This document shows positions 47,191 to 57,058 of a DNA stretch of 64,000 nucleotides, in pieces (the stretch's first letter is position 1; each line of letters opens with the position of its first letter). The translations under genes were made by a program, and so were the position numbers. Below the pieces are notes generated by a model, which saw only the letters and a list, made by a program, of their open reading frames with translations, made no database searches and had not been told where the DNA came from. Source of the stretch: CAZLRH01 sp964562015 (lineage in GTDB: Bacteria; Verrucomicrobiota; Verrucomicrobiia; Opitutales; JABDGR01); the NCBI GenBank assembly GCA_964562015.1, contig CAZLRH010000013.1, forward strand, positions 28,356 through 92,355, in the 5' to 3' direction.

Positions 47191-50100
47191 ATGCTGCGGG
47201 GAAAATCATGGCCCGGCCGGGCTTGGAAGCGAAAGCTGTTGCTGGGTTTTTGCGCGTTGACGGCCAGCGCCTCGCTGTGGGCTCAGGTTCCCGCGCAGCC
47301 GGGTTTGGGCCTGCGTCCGCCGACTGCCGCCGAGCGTGTCTGGATGGACAAAAACATGCCGGTGACCGACAAGGTGCAGTTGAACAGCCTCGGCGTGCAG
47401 CGTGTCAACGGTTGGCGGGCGGAGCGCGGCTTGCCGCCGGTGGACGTCACGCCGGTGCCCGTCGGCTCGGAGAACATTCCGAAAATTCCCGATCCGACCG
47501 CGCTCATCACCTCCAACAACCCGAAGACGGCCACAGTCACGGCGAGCGGCGCGGGTGCGGGCGGCGTGGCCACGGCAAATTTGCCCGCGTCGGTGGACAA
47601 CAGCCTGCTCAATTGCTTTCCGCCGGTGCGCAGCCAGGGCTCGCTCGGCTCGTGCGCGGCTTTTTCCAGCACCTATTACGTCGCCACGCACATGACCGGC
47701 CTGGCCCGCGGCTGGAACAATCGCGACAACACCGACAACTCCCGCAAGTTTTCCCCCAAGTGGACCTACAATTTCGCCAACGACGGCCAGGACAACGGCT
47801 CGTGGTTCACCACCAACATCGACGTGATGCTCAAGCTCGGGATCGCGACCTGGGCGGATTTTCCCTACGCGGGCAGCCCCGCGCCGAACACCAATTATCG
47901 CGCCTGGGCGCTCGACTCCACCACTTGGCGTGACGCCGTCAATTACCGCATGGCCCAGGCCGGCCGCGTGCAGAACATCGACACCGACGCCGGGCAGGCC
48001 AACGTCAAGGCCCTCCTCAATAATGGCTACCTCATCCTCTACGCCACCGATATTTACGGCTGGCAGTTCACTCAATTTTCCAACGACCCCAGCACCACCG
48101 CCGATGACGCTCTCGTGGGCCGCAAAGTCTGTTACATCGCGAAGTCCAGCAGCAGCGGCCACGCCATGACCATCGTCGGTTACGACGACAACGTCTGGAC
48201 TGACATCAATAAAAACGGCAAGGTGGATCCCGGGGAAAAGGGCGCGTTTAAAATCGTGAATTCCTGGGGCACCAACTGGGGCCTGCTCGATGCCAACAAC
48301 AATTATGTGACGGTCAGTACGGATGGTTTTGCCTGGATTGCGTACGATGCCTTGCGCGGCACCTCCGCCGTCACCGGCGCCGACAATTCCAACCGCGCCG
48401 GCAGCGACGACCCCTACCACACCGCCTTCTGGGGCAACGAAGTGTATTGGGTCACGGCCCGCCCGGCCTACGCGCCGACGCTCCTCGCGCAGTTCACTTT
48501 CAGCGCACCGCGCCGGTCGGACATGGGCATCACGCTCGGTGTGTCGAACACCAGCACCACGACGCCCCAGACTTATTTTCCCACGACCACGAATTACGGC
48601 TGGCAGGGCAGTTTTGGCGACGACGAAGCATTCCAGAATCTGGGCGGCAGTTTCGGGCTCAACGGCTTGTCGGCGAACACCACCACCGGCACTTTTGTGA
48701 TGGATTTGACGGATTTGGCCCTCGACGGCACCAACCGTTACTATCTCGAAATTGACGACACCCGTACCGGCAGCGCGACCCACGTCACGGATTTCCGCAT
48801 TTTGTCGCCCTCGGGTGCCGTGCTCGCCGTGGCCAATGCCAGCACCGGCATCCCGCTGAGTGCGGACAACGCCATCCTGCGGGGGTACGCGGACGTGAGC
48901 ACGAGCATCTCGGGCTCGCCCGTTCTCACCAGCGCCAACGTGACCAACGGCGTCGTGGGCCAGCCTTTCACTTTTAACATCACGGCCACGAATTCACCCA
49001 CCGCGTTCACCGCCACCGGCCTGCCCGACGGTCTGGGCATCAATGCCACCACGGGCGTCATCGCGGGCACGCCCACGCAGGCGGGCAATGCGACCGTTGG
49101 CTTGAGTGCCAGCAATGCCAGCGGCACCGGCACGGGCAATGTGACCATCACCATCGCCGCCGCGCTGGTGAACCCGCCCGTCATCAACAGCGCCACCACC
49201 GCCGGCGGCAACGTCGGCGTCGCTTTCAATTACACCATTACGGCCACCAATTCACCGACGGGCTTCAACGCGGCGAACCTGCCGCCTGGTCTGACGGTGA
49301 ACACGACCTCCGGCCTGCTTAATGGCACGCCCACGCAGGCGGGCAATTTCTCCGTCACCCTTTCCGCCTCCAATTCCGGCGGCACCGCCACGCGCTTGCT
49401 CGCCGTGAATATCACCGCCGCTTCCGCCGCCGCACCCGTGATTACCAGCGCGGACTCGGGCGGCGACGTGAGCGGCAGCGCCTTCACCTACCGCATCACG
49501 GCGACGAATGCGCCCACGTTATTCGGGGCCATCGGCCTGCCCGACGGTTTGACGCTCGACTCCGCCACTGGCGTGATCTCCGGCACTTTGCCCACCGCCC
49601 GCGTGTATGTGGTTACGCTGAGCGCAACCAATGCATCCGGCACCGGCTACAAAACGCTCGTGCTCACGGTCACCGGCGACAGCAGTTTCGCGCCATCCAA
49701 CGACGCCTTTTCCAACCGCATCGGGTTGACCGGCGGCAACGCCAGCACCACGGGTTCGAATGTCAACGCCACCGCTGAAAACGGCGAACCCAACCACGCC
49801 GGTTACGCGGCCGGCCAATCCGTCTGGTGGAGCTGGACTGCTTCTTCCAACGGCACGGTCGTCATTACCACGGACGGCAGCGATTTCGACACGGTGCTGG
49901 CGGTCTATACCGGTTCCGACGTCGGCGCGCTCACACCCGTCGCCGCGAATGACAACAACGCCGGCGGCCAGACGAGCACGGTCGCGTTCACGGTGCAAGC
50001 CGGCGTGGCCTATGCCATCGCGGTGGATGGTTATGGTGGCGCCACGGGCGACATCGCGCTCGCCGTCAATTTCACGCCCGCCACGGTCGCCCCCGCCAAC

Positions 50101-53100
50101 GACAAATTCGCCAGCCGCCTCACGTTGACCGGTAACACCGTCAGCACCACGGGCACGAATGTCGGCGCCAGCAAGGAAACCGGCGAGCCCACGCACGCGG
50201 GTTCGGCCGCCGCGAAATCCGTCTGGTGGACGTGGACGGCCCCGGGCAACGGCACCGTCACTCTCGACACCATCGGCAGCGATTTCGACACCGTGCTCGC
50301 CGTTTACACCGGCACGGCCGTAGGCGCGCTGACCTCGGTGGCCGAGGACGACCAGAGTGGCGGCGACAACACCAGCAAGGCCACGTTCACTGTCGTCAAG
50401 GGCAAGGTTTATCAAATCGTGGTGGACGGATTCCAGGGCGCTGCCGGCGTGATTAATTTACATCTCGTATTTGCTTCCGGCGCCGCGCCCGCGAATGACA
50501 AATTTGCCGCCGCGATTGTCCTCACCGGCGCCAGCAACACGACCACGGGCTCGAATCTCCGCGCCACGGCGGAACTCAACGAGCCCGCCCACGCCGGTTT
50601 CGCCGCCCACAGTTCCGTGTGGTGGAAATGGACTGCTCCGACCAGCGGCGTCGCCACGATCGATACCATCGGCAGCGCCTTTGACACCGTGCTCGCCGTG
50701 TACGTCGGCAATACCGTCGGGGCCTTGACGCCCATTGCTTCCGATGACGACAGCGGCGGCAACCGCACGAGCCGCCTGCAATTTGCAGCCAAGGCCGGCG
50801 TCACCTATCGCATCGCCGTGGACGGCTACGCCGGCGCCACCGGCAGCATTCAATTGCACGCGAGCATTTCCAACGGTTCGCCCAATGACACTTTTGCCAA
50901 CCGCGCGACGCTGAGCGGCAACAGCGCGGCGGTCGTCGCTTACAATGTGAATGCCACCGCCGACGCCAACGAGCCCGACCACGCCGGCAACCCCGCGTCC
51001 AAATCGCTCTGGTGGACGTGGACGGCCCCGACCGATGGCTCCGTCACCGTCTCCACCGCCGGCAGCGATTTCGACACCGTCATGAGCGTCTATACCGGCA
51101 CGGCCCTCGGCAATCTGACAGTCGTCGCCGAAAATGACGATTACGGCTCCGCCTCCACCAGCCAGGTTACGTTCTTCGCTACGGCCGGCCTCGTTTATCA
51201 AATCGCGGTGGACGGCTACAAGGGCGCCACCGGCCAGGTGAATTTGACGCTGACGCAGACGCCGGGCGAAGATTTGTACGCCACCGATTTTGAATCCTTC
51301 CCGGCCGGGCTCGACCAGATTGACGGCGTCGATGGCTGGACGGTGATTGATCCGCTGAGCGGCAACACCGTGACCGGTGGGTTGACCGGCATCTTGCAGG
51401 GTTTCCCGGGCCAGGGCCAGGCGGGCTGGGTCGGTTACAATACAGGCAGCACCGACGTCGATGCCTTTCGCCCGGTCAATTACAGCCCGCCGTCGGAGGA
51501 CCTCGCCCACCTGCGTTTCAGCCTGGATTTGGCCGTGTATGATTCCGCCGACAAACTTTACGACGATTTTGAAATGGTGCTCTACAGCGCGAACGGCACC
51601 TGGCTCGGCGGCGTGGACTTCAGCAACGCCGACCTCCACGTTTACCGCGACGACGGCGGCAACACTTCCGCCGCCTTGCATGACACCGGCCTCACGTTCA
51701 AGAACGGCCAGCATTACGTGCTGACCATCGACCTGAATTTGTGGACGAACACCTGGTCCGCGCGCCTCGACAATACCGTGCTGTTCACCAACCAGCCCAT
51801 CACGGTCGAGGCCTCGGCCCCGCTGTCCGTCGGCGATCTGGATTTGTACCAATACCGCAACCGGGACAACGCCACCACCGGCGATAATTATCTGCTGTTC
51901 GACAATTACCGCCTCACGCTGCTCGCCGCGCCGGAGATTACAAGTTCGCTGACCGCCTCCGGCATTGTGGGCGAGCCCTTTAATTACACCATCACGACGA
52001 TTGGCAATCCGCAGTCGTATTCCGCCACGGGCCTGCCGGACGGGCTCATGCTCGACACGGGCTCCGGTATTATTACCGGCACGCCGACGCTCGCGGGCTC
52101 ATATCCCGTCGTGCTCGGTGTGGCCAACAGCCTCGGCAACAGCACCGCCAATCTGACCGTGAACGTGCTCGGCGCCCCGCCGGTGATTACGAGCGCATCC
52201 TCCGCGCAAGGTCAGGTCGGCGTGCCCTTCAATTATGCGATCACGGCCTCGGGCGACCCCACGTCGTTCACCGCCACGGGTCTGCCGGACGGCCTCGCGG
52301 TGAACACCACCACAGGCGTGATATCCGGCACGCCCACGGTGTCCGGGTTGGTCACGATTTCCCTGAACGCCTACAATCCCGGCGGCAGCGGCGCGGCCAG
52401 CCTCGCGCTCACCCTCCTGCCCGGCCCGCCGGTCATCACCAGCGCCGACAGTGTCACCCTCATTGCTGACGAGCCTTTCTCCTACACTATCACCGCCGAC
52501 GGGCGCGTGGATTCCTATTTTGCGGACGATCTGCCCGATGGGGTCGCGGTGGACCCCGACACCGGCGAAGTTACGGGCCTGCTCGCGGCCGGCAATTACA
52601 CTTTCACGGCCGGCGCCGCCAACACCGGGGGCAACGACACGCTTGCCGTTTCGCTCATCGTCACGGACCAGCCCTTCATAGACCAGCCGCCCGCCGCGCT
52701 CGTGCGCAAGGCCGGCCAGGCCGCCGTGTTCACCGTCGCCGCCGACGGCACCGGGACGCTGTCGTACCAATGGCAGCGCAACGGCGGCAACCTGACCAAC
52801 GGCGGGCGCATCGCGGGCGCGACCTCCGCCACCCTCACCATTTCCGGCCTCACTTCGAGTGATAAGGGAACCTACAGCGTGATAATCACCAACGACCATG
52901 GCCAGATTATTTCCGGCGGCGTGGCCTTGACCGTCCAGCTTCCGCCCTCCATCACCACGCCGCCGTCCGCCGCCACGCTCGCCCGCGGCAAAACCGCCAC
53001 CTTCAAGGTCACCGCCGCCGGCGACCAGCCCCTGTCCTTCCAATGGCAGCGCAACAACGCCAGCCTCGCCAATGCCGGCAACGTCTCCGGCGCGAAGACC

Positions 53101-53214
53101 GCCACCCTGACCATTAAGAAAGTCACCCTCGCCAACGCCGGCAACTACCGCGTCGTCGTCACCAACAGCGTGGGCTCCGCCACCAGCGTGACCGTGAAAT
53201 TGACGGTGAAGTGA
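47191..53214 (+). CDS. 2007-aa secreted papain-like (C1) peptidase with Ig-like repeats
   Basis: Signal peptide about 1-31. A C1A-type peptidase domain spans about 130-430: Cys155 in QGSLGSCAAFS (papain QGxCGSCWAFS), His324 in SGHAMTIVGYDDN, and Asn357 in KIVNSWGTNWG, so the catalytic triad is complete. Three He_PIG (putative Ig) domains follow (about 575-825), then four copies of a beta-rich domain of about 125 residues with the core SVWWSWTA...GSDFDTVLAVYTG (about 830-1355), a lectin-like beta-sandwich (1360-1575), three more He_PIG domains, and two I-set Ig domains at the C-terminus. Secretion and cell-surface anchoring or digestion of large polymers is likely. No sorting motif was recognised at the end. 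Confidence 0.85.
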   Translation: MLRGKSWPGRAWKRKLLLGFCALTASASLWAQVPAQPGLGLRPPTAAERVWMDKNMPVTDKVQLNSLGVQRVNGWRAERGLPPVDVTPVPVGSENIPKIPDPTALITSNNPKTATVTASGAGAGGVATANLPASVDNSLLNCFPPVRSQGSLGSCAAFSSTYYVATHMTGLARGWNNRDNTDNSRKFSPKWTYNFANDGQDNGSWFTTNIDVMLKLGIATWADFPYAGSPAPNTNYRAWALDSTTWRDAVNYRMAQAGRVQNIDTDAGQANVKALLNNGYLILYATDIYGWQFTQFSNDPSTTADDALVGRKVCYIAKSSSSGHAMTIVGYDDNVWTDINKNGKVDPGEKGAFKIVNSWGTNWGLLDANNNYVTVSTDGFAWIAYDALRGTSAVTGADNSNRAGSDDPYHTAFWGNEVYWVTARPAYAPTLLAQFTFSAPRRSDMGITLGVSNTSTTTPQTYFPTTTNYGWQGSFGDDEAFQNLGGSFGLNGLSANTTTGTFVMDLTDLALDGTNRYYLEIDDTRTGSATHVTDFRILSPSGAVLAVANASTGIPLSADNAILRGYADVSTSISGSPVLTSANVTNGVVGQPFTFNITATNSPTAFTATGLPDGLGINATTGVIAGTPTQAGNATVGLSASNASGTGTGNVTITIAAALVNPPVINSATTAGGNVGVAFNYTITATNSPTGFNAANLPPGLTVNTTSGLLNGTPTQAGNFSVTLSASNSGGTATRLLAVNITAASAAAPVITSADSGGDVSGSAFTYRITATNAPTLFGAIGLPDGLTLDSATGVISGTLPTARVYVVTLSATNASGTGYKTLVLTVTGDSSFAPSNDAFSNRIGLTGGNASTTGSNVNATAENGEPNHAGYAAGQSVWWSWTASSNGTVVITTDGSDFDTVLAVYTGSDVGALTPVAANDNNAGGQTSTVAFTVQAGVAYAIAVDGYGGATGDIALAVNFTPATVAPANDKFASRLTLTGNTVSTTGTNVGASKETGEPTHAGSAAAKSVWWTWTAPGNGTVTLDTIGSDFDTVLAVYTGTAVGALTSVAEDDQSGGDNTSKATFTVVKGKVYQIVVDGFQGAAGVINLHLVFASGAAPANDKFAAAIVLTGASNTTTGSNLRATAELNEPAHAGFAAHSSVWWKWTAPTSGVATIDTIGSAFDTVLAVYVGNTVGALTPIASDDDSGGNRTSRLQFAAKAGVTYRIAVDGYAGATGSIQLHASISNGSPNDTFANRATLSGNSAAVVAYNVNATADANEPDHAGNPASKSLWWTWTAPTDGSVTVSTAGSDFDTVMSVYTGTALGNLTVVAENDDYGSASTSQVTFFATAGLVYQIAVDGYKGATGQVNLTLTQTPGEDLYATDFESFPAGLDQIDGVDGWTVIDPLSGNTVTGGLTGILQGFPGQGQAGWVGYNTGSTDVDAFRPVNYSPPSEDLAHLRFSLDLAVYDSADKLYDDFEMVLYSANGTWLGGVDFSNADLHVYRDDGGNTSAALHDTGLTFKNGQHYVLTIDLNLWTNTWSARLDNTVLFTNQPITVEASAPLSVGDLDLYQYRNRDNATTGDNYLLFDNYRLTLLAAPEITSSLTASGIVGEPFNYTITTIGNPQSYSATGLPDGLMLDTGSGIITGTPTLAGSYPVVLGVANSLGNSTANLTVNVLGAPPVITSASSAQGQVGVPFNYAITASGDPTSFTATGLPDGLAVNTTTGVISGTPTVSGLVTISLNAYNPGGSGAASLALTLLPGPPVITSADSVTLIADEPFSYTITADGRVDSYFADDLPDGVAVDPDTGEVTGLLAAGNYTFTAGAANTGGNDTLAVSLIVTDQPFIDQPPAALVRKAGQAAVFTVAADGTGTLSYQWQRNGGNLTNGGRIAGATSATLTISGLTSSDKGTYSVIITNDHGQIISGGVALTVQLPPSITTPPSAATLARGKTATFKVTAAGDQPLSFQWQRNNASLANAGNVSGAKTATLTIKKVTLANAGNYRVVVTNSVGSATSVTVKLTVK

Positions 53215-53333
53215 AGAGCGCAAGGGAAAAGGTGTTAGGTAAAAGGTGAAAAACCTGCGGAATATCTAAGTAGGCTAGTAGATGCAGGGTTTCCATTTTG
53301 CATTCGAACGGATGGCCCTTTACTGTATCCCCC

Positions 53334-54425
53334 ATGGCCCGCGAGGATTTGTCCATTTTGCGCACCGAAAAGAAACCGGCTTATCCGATTGAGGGGCCGT
53401 TGCGCGAATACCTCGTCCGCTGGGGCCGGGAGGAGGCTCTGCCGGTCACGTACAACGAGCTGACTCGATTCACCGAGGCCGCGCCCTTGCTTGACAGTTC
53501 CGGCCGCGATACGCTCTGGGAGTCCGTCATCTACCCGCGCGAGCAGATGACCGTCCTGCACCAGGGCTTGAAGGAAATTTACGCGTTGATGCAGGCCGTC
53601 GGCAGCGTCTCCGTGATGGAGCACTTGTACGTGGACCGCATCGACTACTGCACCTTCGGCAACAGCAACCCGTTTCGCGTCCGCATCGTCAACGCCTACA
53701 ACGACAATTTTGACCACTTTTATGTGAAAAAGGCCGATGCCTCCCGCATCTTCGGCCTCGAGCTCGAGCACCTGCTCTCCCCGAACCGCCTGCACTTTCT
53801 CACCTGCCGCGACACGCTGGTCGAAGAGCATGTGGCGGGCATTCCGGGCGATGTTTTCATCCAGCGCTGGCTGCACGACCCGAATGTTTCCTCCGTGCGC
53901 CTGGCCAAGGAGCTGGTAAAATTCAACGAGCGCTGCTTCGTGCGGTTGCTGGGCGACATGCGCGCGTACAATTTCGTCGTCGTGCTGGTGCCGGATTTCG
54001 AGGGCGTGCAGGTGCGCATTCGCGCGATGGATTTCGACCAGCAGTCGTACAACGGCCGGATGAAGTTTTACCTGCCCCAGTTTTTTAAGGACAATCTCGC
54101 GCTGGCCGAATACTGCATGAAGCGCCTCAATCCCCAGACGGCCCGCCAGTATCAGCGCGAGGAGCAGGCCTTGATTTTCCGGCGCGCGGAAATCGAGCGC
54201 GCCCGCGTCGGCCAGCTTCTGGTCGCGATGGAGTCCGCGGAAATCGCCCCGCCGGCGAAAGTGCGGCAACTGGGCGGCGAGCTGGCCGAGCACCACCAGA
54301 ACGTCCGCTTCGCCCAGGGCCGCTCGATGGGGGCGCTGGTGCGCGAGAGCCTGCACACCATGAGCCAGCAGTTCGTCGAGCGCACGGGCCACACCGAGCC
54401 CAACCCCTTTGGGCGGGAAAGCTAA
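53334..54425 (+). CDS. conserved hypothetical protein, 363 aa
   Basis: A soluble protein with no signal peptide or membrane segment. Sequence such as YYNxx-like VYVDRIDYCTFGNSNPFRVRIVNAYNDNFDHFYVKK (quoted in part: IDYCTFGNSNPFRVRI), LVEEHVAGIPGDVF, FNERCFVRLLGDMRAYNF and IRAMDFDQQSY has the look of a protein-kinase-like or ATP-grasp-like fold (a DFD-like triplet after a hydrophobic strand), but canonical kinase motifs are absent. I recognise no family. The first ATG giving a normal N-terminus is 53334. Confidence 0.65.
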   Translation: MAREDLSILRTEKKPAYPIEGPLREYLVRWGREEALPVTYNELTRFTEAAPLLDSSGRDTLWESVIYPREQMTVLHQGLKEIYALMQAVGSVSVMEHLYVDRIDYCTFGNSNPFRVRIVNAYNDNFDHFYVKKADASRIFGLELEHLLSPNRLHFLTCRDTLVEEHVAGIPGDVFIQRWLHDPNVSSVRLAKELVKFNERCFVRLLGDMRAYNFVVVLVPDFEGVQVRIRAMDFDQQSYNGRMKFYLPQFFKDNLALAEYCMKRLNPQTARQYQREEQALIFRRAEIERARVGQLLVAMESAEIAPPAKVRQLGGELAEHHQNVRFAQGRSMGALVRESLHTMSQQFVERTGHTEPNPFGRES

Positions 54426-54560
54426 AGTCCCATCCCGGCGGGAACCAACCACCCCGCCGCCGGTCTTTGGGAAAGCCGCCGTCTGGTAGCGTCCCATTTC
54501 ACCTGAAACTTGACGGCGGTCTGAGGGCGGCCCGCCCAACCCCGGGCAAATTTTTGGTAG

Positions 54561-54582
54561 GGCGCGCTGCCCTCAGCGCGCC
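54561..54582. terminator. perfect 9-bp hairpin
   Basis: GGCGCGCTG and CAGCGCGCC pair perfectly around the loop CCCT. It lies between two + strand genes. It shares the flank GTAGG(G) with the hairpin at 59643-59663, suggesting a family of short palindromic repeats rather than a dedicated terminator. Confidence 0.45.
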
Positions 54583-54662
54583 GTTCCATCTTGGAACACC
54601 ACCCGCCGTCCAAAAGGCTTGCACGCTCCGGCGTTTTGGCGTACCCGTGTACCTTCGTCACC

Positions 54663-55340
54663 ATGAAGTTCGTCCGCCGCTTTCTCTTTTGCGCACTGCT
54701 CATCGCCGGCCTCGGCTGGGGCCGGGCCGATGCCATTGTGAATCCCCTCCTGGCGCGCTACGCCGGGCGTTATTTCATCGTGGTGCGCTCGTTCAACAAC
54801 TCGTTTGTCTTTGGCGGCACATTCCGGGTCTTTTCCAGCGGGGCCGTGCGCGGCACCATGTATGACCGGCTCAATCTGCCCCTCAAGATCAACAGCCACA
54901 TCGACACCACGGGCCGCTTCGTGGCGAACCTCATCATCGGTTCGAAGATCAACACCCTCTCGATTGGCATTACCTCCACTGGCCAGACCGTCGGGCGCGA
55001 CGAAATCAGCCTTTCCCCCTCGACCGGCCACAAGGACGACAGCTTCTTCAACCGCGCCGGCCTCTATCGCGGCAAGACCAACGACGGCCGCCAGATGGTC
55101 ATCGTCATTGAGTTGAACCGGCGCATCTCCGGCTCGTTCGAGCAATCCATCGGCATTTTCCAACCCTTGTATGGCGGCGCCTCGATTGCCGGGGGCAACA
55201 TTCGCTCCTACCTTTCCGTCACCAAATTCCAGGCGACCTTTGTCGGCATCAATAAAATCACCGGCACCTGGACCCAGGCCGTCTCCAAGGGCGTGACCCT
55301 GACCGGCACCTTCAATCTCAAGCGCCAGCCCCCGCAGTAA
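54663..55340 (+). CDS. secreted hypothetical protein, 225 aa
   Basis: A signal peptide (1-23, cut near RADA) and a mature part made of beta-strands with Gly- and Asn-rich turns (GRYFIVVRSFNNSFVFGGTF, GAVRGTMYDRLNL, ITGTWTQAVSKGVTLTGTF). It resembles a small beta-barrel or beta-propeller-like fold. No family recognised. It is likely periplasmic or surface-exposed. Confidence 0.65.
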   Translation: MKFVRRFLFCALLIAGLGWGRADAIVNPLLARYAGRYFIVVRSFNNSFVFGGTFRVFSSGAVRGTMYDRLNLPLKINSHIDTTGRFVANLIIGSKINTLSIGITSTGQTVGRDEISLSPSTGHKDDSFFNRAGLYRGKTNDGRQMVIVIELNRRISGSFEQSIGIFQPLYGGASIAGGNIRSYLSVTKFQATFVGINKITGTWTQAVSKGVTLTGTFNLKRQPPQ

Positions 55341-55483
55341 GGCGAAACTAAACGACGGAAATGAGCTGGCCGGAATTTTATTGAGGGGAGGAGAAGGCAA
55401 CGGGTGGGCAGAGGTGAATCAATCGCCCAAATTGCCAGGGCTTGCCCTGATACTTCGGACAGGGATTAGGGGTAATGATTACT

Positions 55484-55536
55484 ACTACTGCGGAATTTGC
55501 TTTTGTTGGAGAGGGGACTACAAGGCTGGGGGTTAA
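55484..55536 (+). repeat. G-rich repeat, copy 6 (degenerate)
   Basis: ACTACTGCGGAATTTGCTTT, then GGAGAGGGG, ACTACAAGG, CTGGGGG and TTAAC. The order and spacing match the other copies, but two of the G-runs are shortened, so quadruplex potential is weaker. It lies at the 3' end of the minus-strand hydrolase gene. Confidence 0.6.
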
Positions 55537-55600
55537 CTCATAGAACCGCCCGCACCCGATGGCTCCGGCGAAGGGTTCGGCACTCGGCCGGATTTTGCAA

Positions 55601-56455
55601 TCATGACTTGGCCGGCAGAAAACCCAGCTCCCGCAAAAAGCGGTCAACGGTCGGCTTCCACGCTGCGACGTCGTTAAAGTAGTTGTGTCCGTCGTCGCCG
55701 CTTGGTGGCGCGGCCACAAAAGTGGCCTGCCCGCCCGCGGCGGTAAAACCGTCATACAGGCGGCGGGCCAAAGCCGGGCCAAAAAAGTGATCGTTCTGAC
55801 TGTAAATCCATAGCTCCGGCACCGGCCGGCTCGCCTTGCCATAACGCGCTGCGGCAAGAATCAATTGACTTTCGTTGCACACCGTATCCGGCCCGTTCGA
55901 GCCCCGCCCGCCAGCAAAACTCACCACCCCGCGCACGCCCCCCTTCGTCGCCGCCGCCAGCGACGCCCATCCGCCCGCCGACACCCCCATCAAGACCACC
56001 CGCGTTGCATCAATTTCCTGGCGCTGCGAAATCACCGCAATCGTGGCATCAATGTCCTCGGCCCCCGCCAAGCCGGCGCCATAATAATCCGGCGATGGGC
56101 AACTGCCATAGCCCTCGGCCCAAACGCCATGGCCACCATACCCCCGGCGTATCGGCACCGCCACCGCGACCCCGCTCGCCGCGTACGCCTCCGCCTGCGC
56201 CTGCATCGTGTGGGCCCCGTAATTGACTCGCTCCGCGGCGTTCCGCGGACTGCCATGCGACAAAACCAGCAGTGGAAATGGTCCCGCCCCCGCGGGTTCG
56301 TATAAGTAGACGTTGATCTCCGTCTGCTGGACGCTGACCTTCAGCGTGGAAATTTCCAACCGGGGCTCCTGCTTCTCGCACGAAATCGTGAAAATCAATA
56401 ATACCAGCGCCAAAAACCTTCCCAAAAACAAAACGATGGGACGAAGCTTTTGCAT
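55601..56455 (-). CDS. alpha/beta hydrolase lipoprotein (dienelactone-hydrolase-like)
   Basis: A 284-aa protein. The N-terminus has a lipoprotein-type signal (VLLIFTISC, Cys at about 26), so it is probably attached to a membrane by lipid. The catalytic triad is visible: Ser in VLMGVSAGGWASL, Asp in YSQNDHFFGP and His in DDGHNYFND. The oxyanion region is LVLSHGSPRN. It hydrolyses an unknown ester or amide in the periplasm. The ATG at 56455 was preferred to TTG 56464. Confidence 0.8.
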   Translation of the reverse strand: MQKLRPIVLFLGRFLALVLLIFTISCEKQEPRLEISTLKVSVQQTEINVYLYEPAGAGPFPLLVLSHGSPRNAAERVNYGAHTMQAQAEAYAASGVAVAVPIRRGYGGHGVWAEGYGSCPSPDYYGAGLAGAEDIDATIAVISQRQEIDATRVVLMGVSAGGWASLAAATKGGVRGVVSFAGGRGSNGPDTVCNESQLILAAARYGKASRPVPELWIYSQNDHFFGPALARRLYDGFTAAGGQATFVAAPPSGDDGHNYFNDVAAWKPTVDRFLRELGFLPAKS

Positions 56456-56503
56456 CGAGCTCAATGCGGTCGGAAGAAGAAAGTTAAAATATTTCGTTTT
56501 GCC

Positions 56504-57046
56504 TTACACCGATTTTCCGTGGGCCTGGCGACTGCGGCGTTCGACCCAGTCCATGATCGCCTCGTCGTTGGCCTCGTTTTGCCAGACGACGCGCAAGAAC
56601 TCCGCCGGGTGGATGTCGTGCTCGCGCAGAAAATTCCGGTCGCCCCCGCAGGAATACATTATGTCGGGCGACAATTCGCCGCGCAATTTGGCCTTCGCCT
56701 TGGGGATGATGCGCGGCAGCCAGCGCAGGCCGCGGGCTTGCGCGTCCTTCGCGGGTAGGGTGGCGGGGTCGAGTTGCCGGCCCGTGCGCTTCCCCTTTTG
56801 CACTTCGAGAAAATAACTGCGCCGAAGATCGTGGATCGCGGCAAACGTACCGTAGTCCGGCTCGCCGCCGTTGTTGTAATCCTCGGCAAAGTCGTACACC
56901 TCCTGCGGCGTCAGGCCGATGGATTCCAGAAAGGCGGTCTCCTCGGGCGTGAAAAAGGCCGCGGCGCCGCGCTTGCCGGTGCCGTACAAACGCACGGCCT
57001 TTTCCCACACGGTGTGCAAAATCGTGGAGTAATTGTAGTGCTTCAT
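56504..57046 (-). CDS. DUF5069-like protein
   Basis: A 180-aa soluble protein. The C-terminal half (IMYSCGGDRNFLREHDIHPA then EFLRVVWQ, NDEAIMDWVERRS) shows the G-x-D-x-x-FL...hxxxW pattern of DUF5069, and the gene is on the same strand as a second DUF5069-type gene at 59825-60262. Function unknown. It follows RNase R by 12 bp and so is probably cotranscribed with it. Confidence 0.6.
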   Translation of the reverse strand: MKHYNYSTILHTVWEKAVRLYGTGKRGAAAFFTPEETAFLESIGLTPQEVYDFAEDYNNGGEPDYGTFAAIHDLRRSYFLEVQKGKRTGRQLDPATLPAKDAQARGLRWLPRIIPKAKAKLRGELSPDIMYSCGGDRNFLREHDIHPAEFLRVVWQNEANDEAIMDWVERRSRQAHGKSV

Positions 57047-57058
57047 GGCCGGTCAAAT

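Noticed and set aside
47206..48783. 525-codon open frame antisense to the papain-like gene
   Set aside because: Val/Gly/Arg/His-rich shadow of a repeat-rich coding sequence, with no signal or motif.
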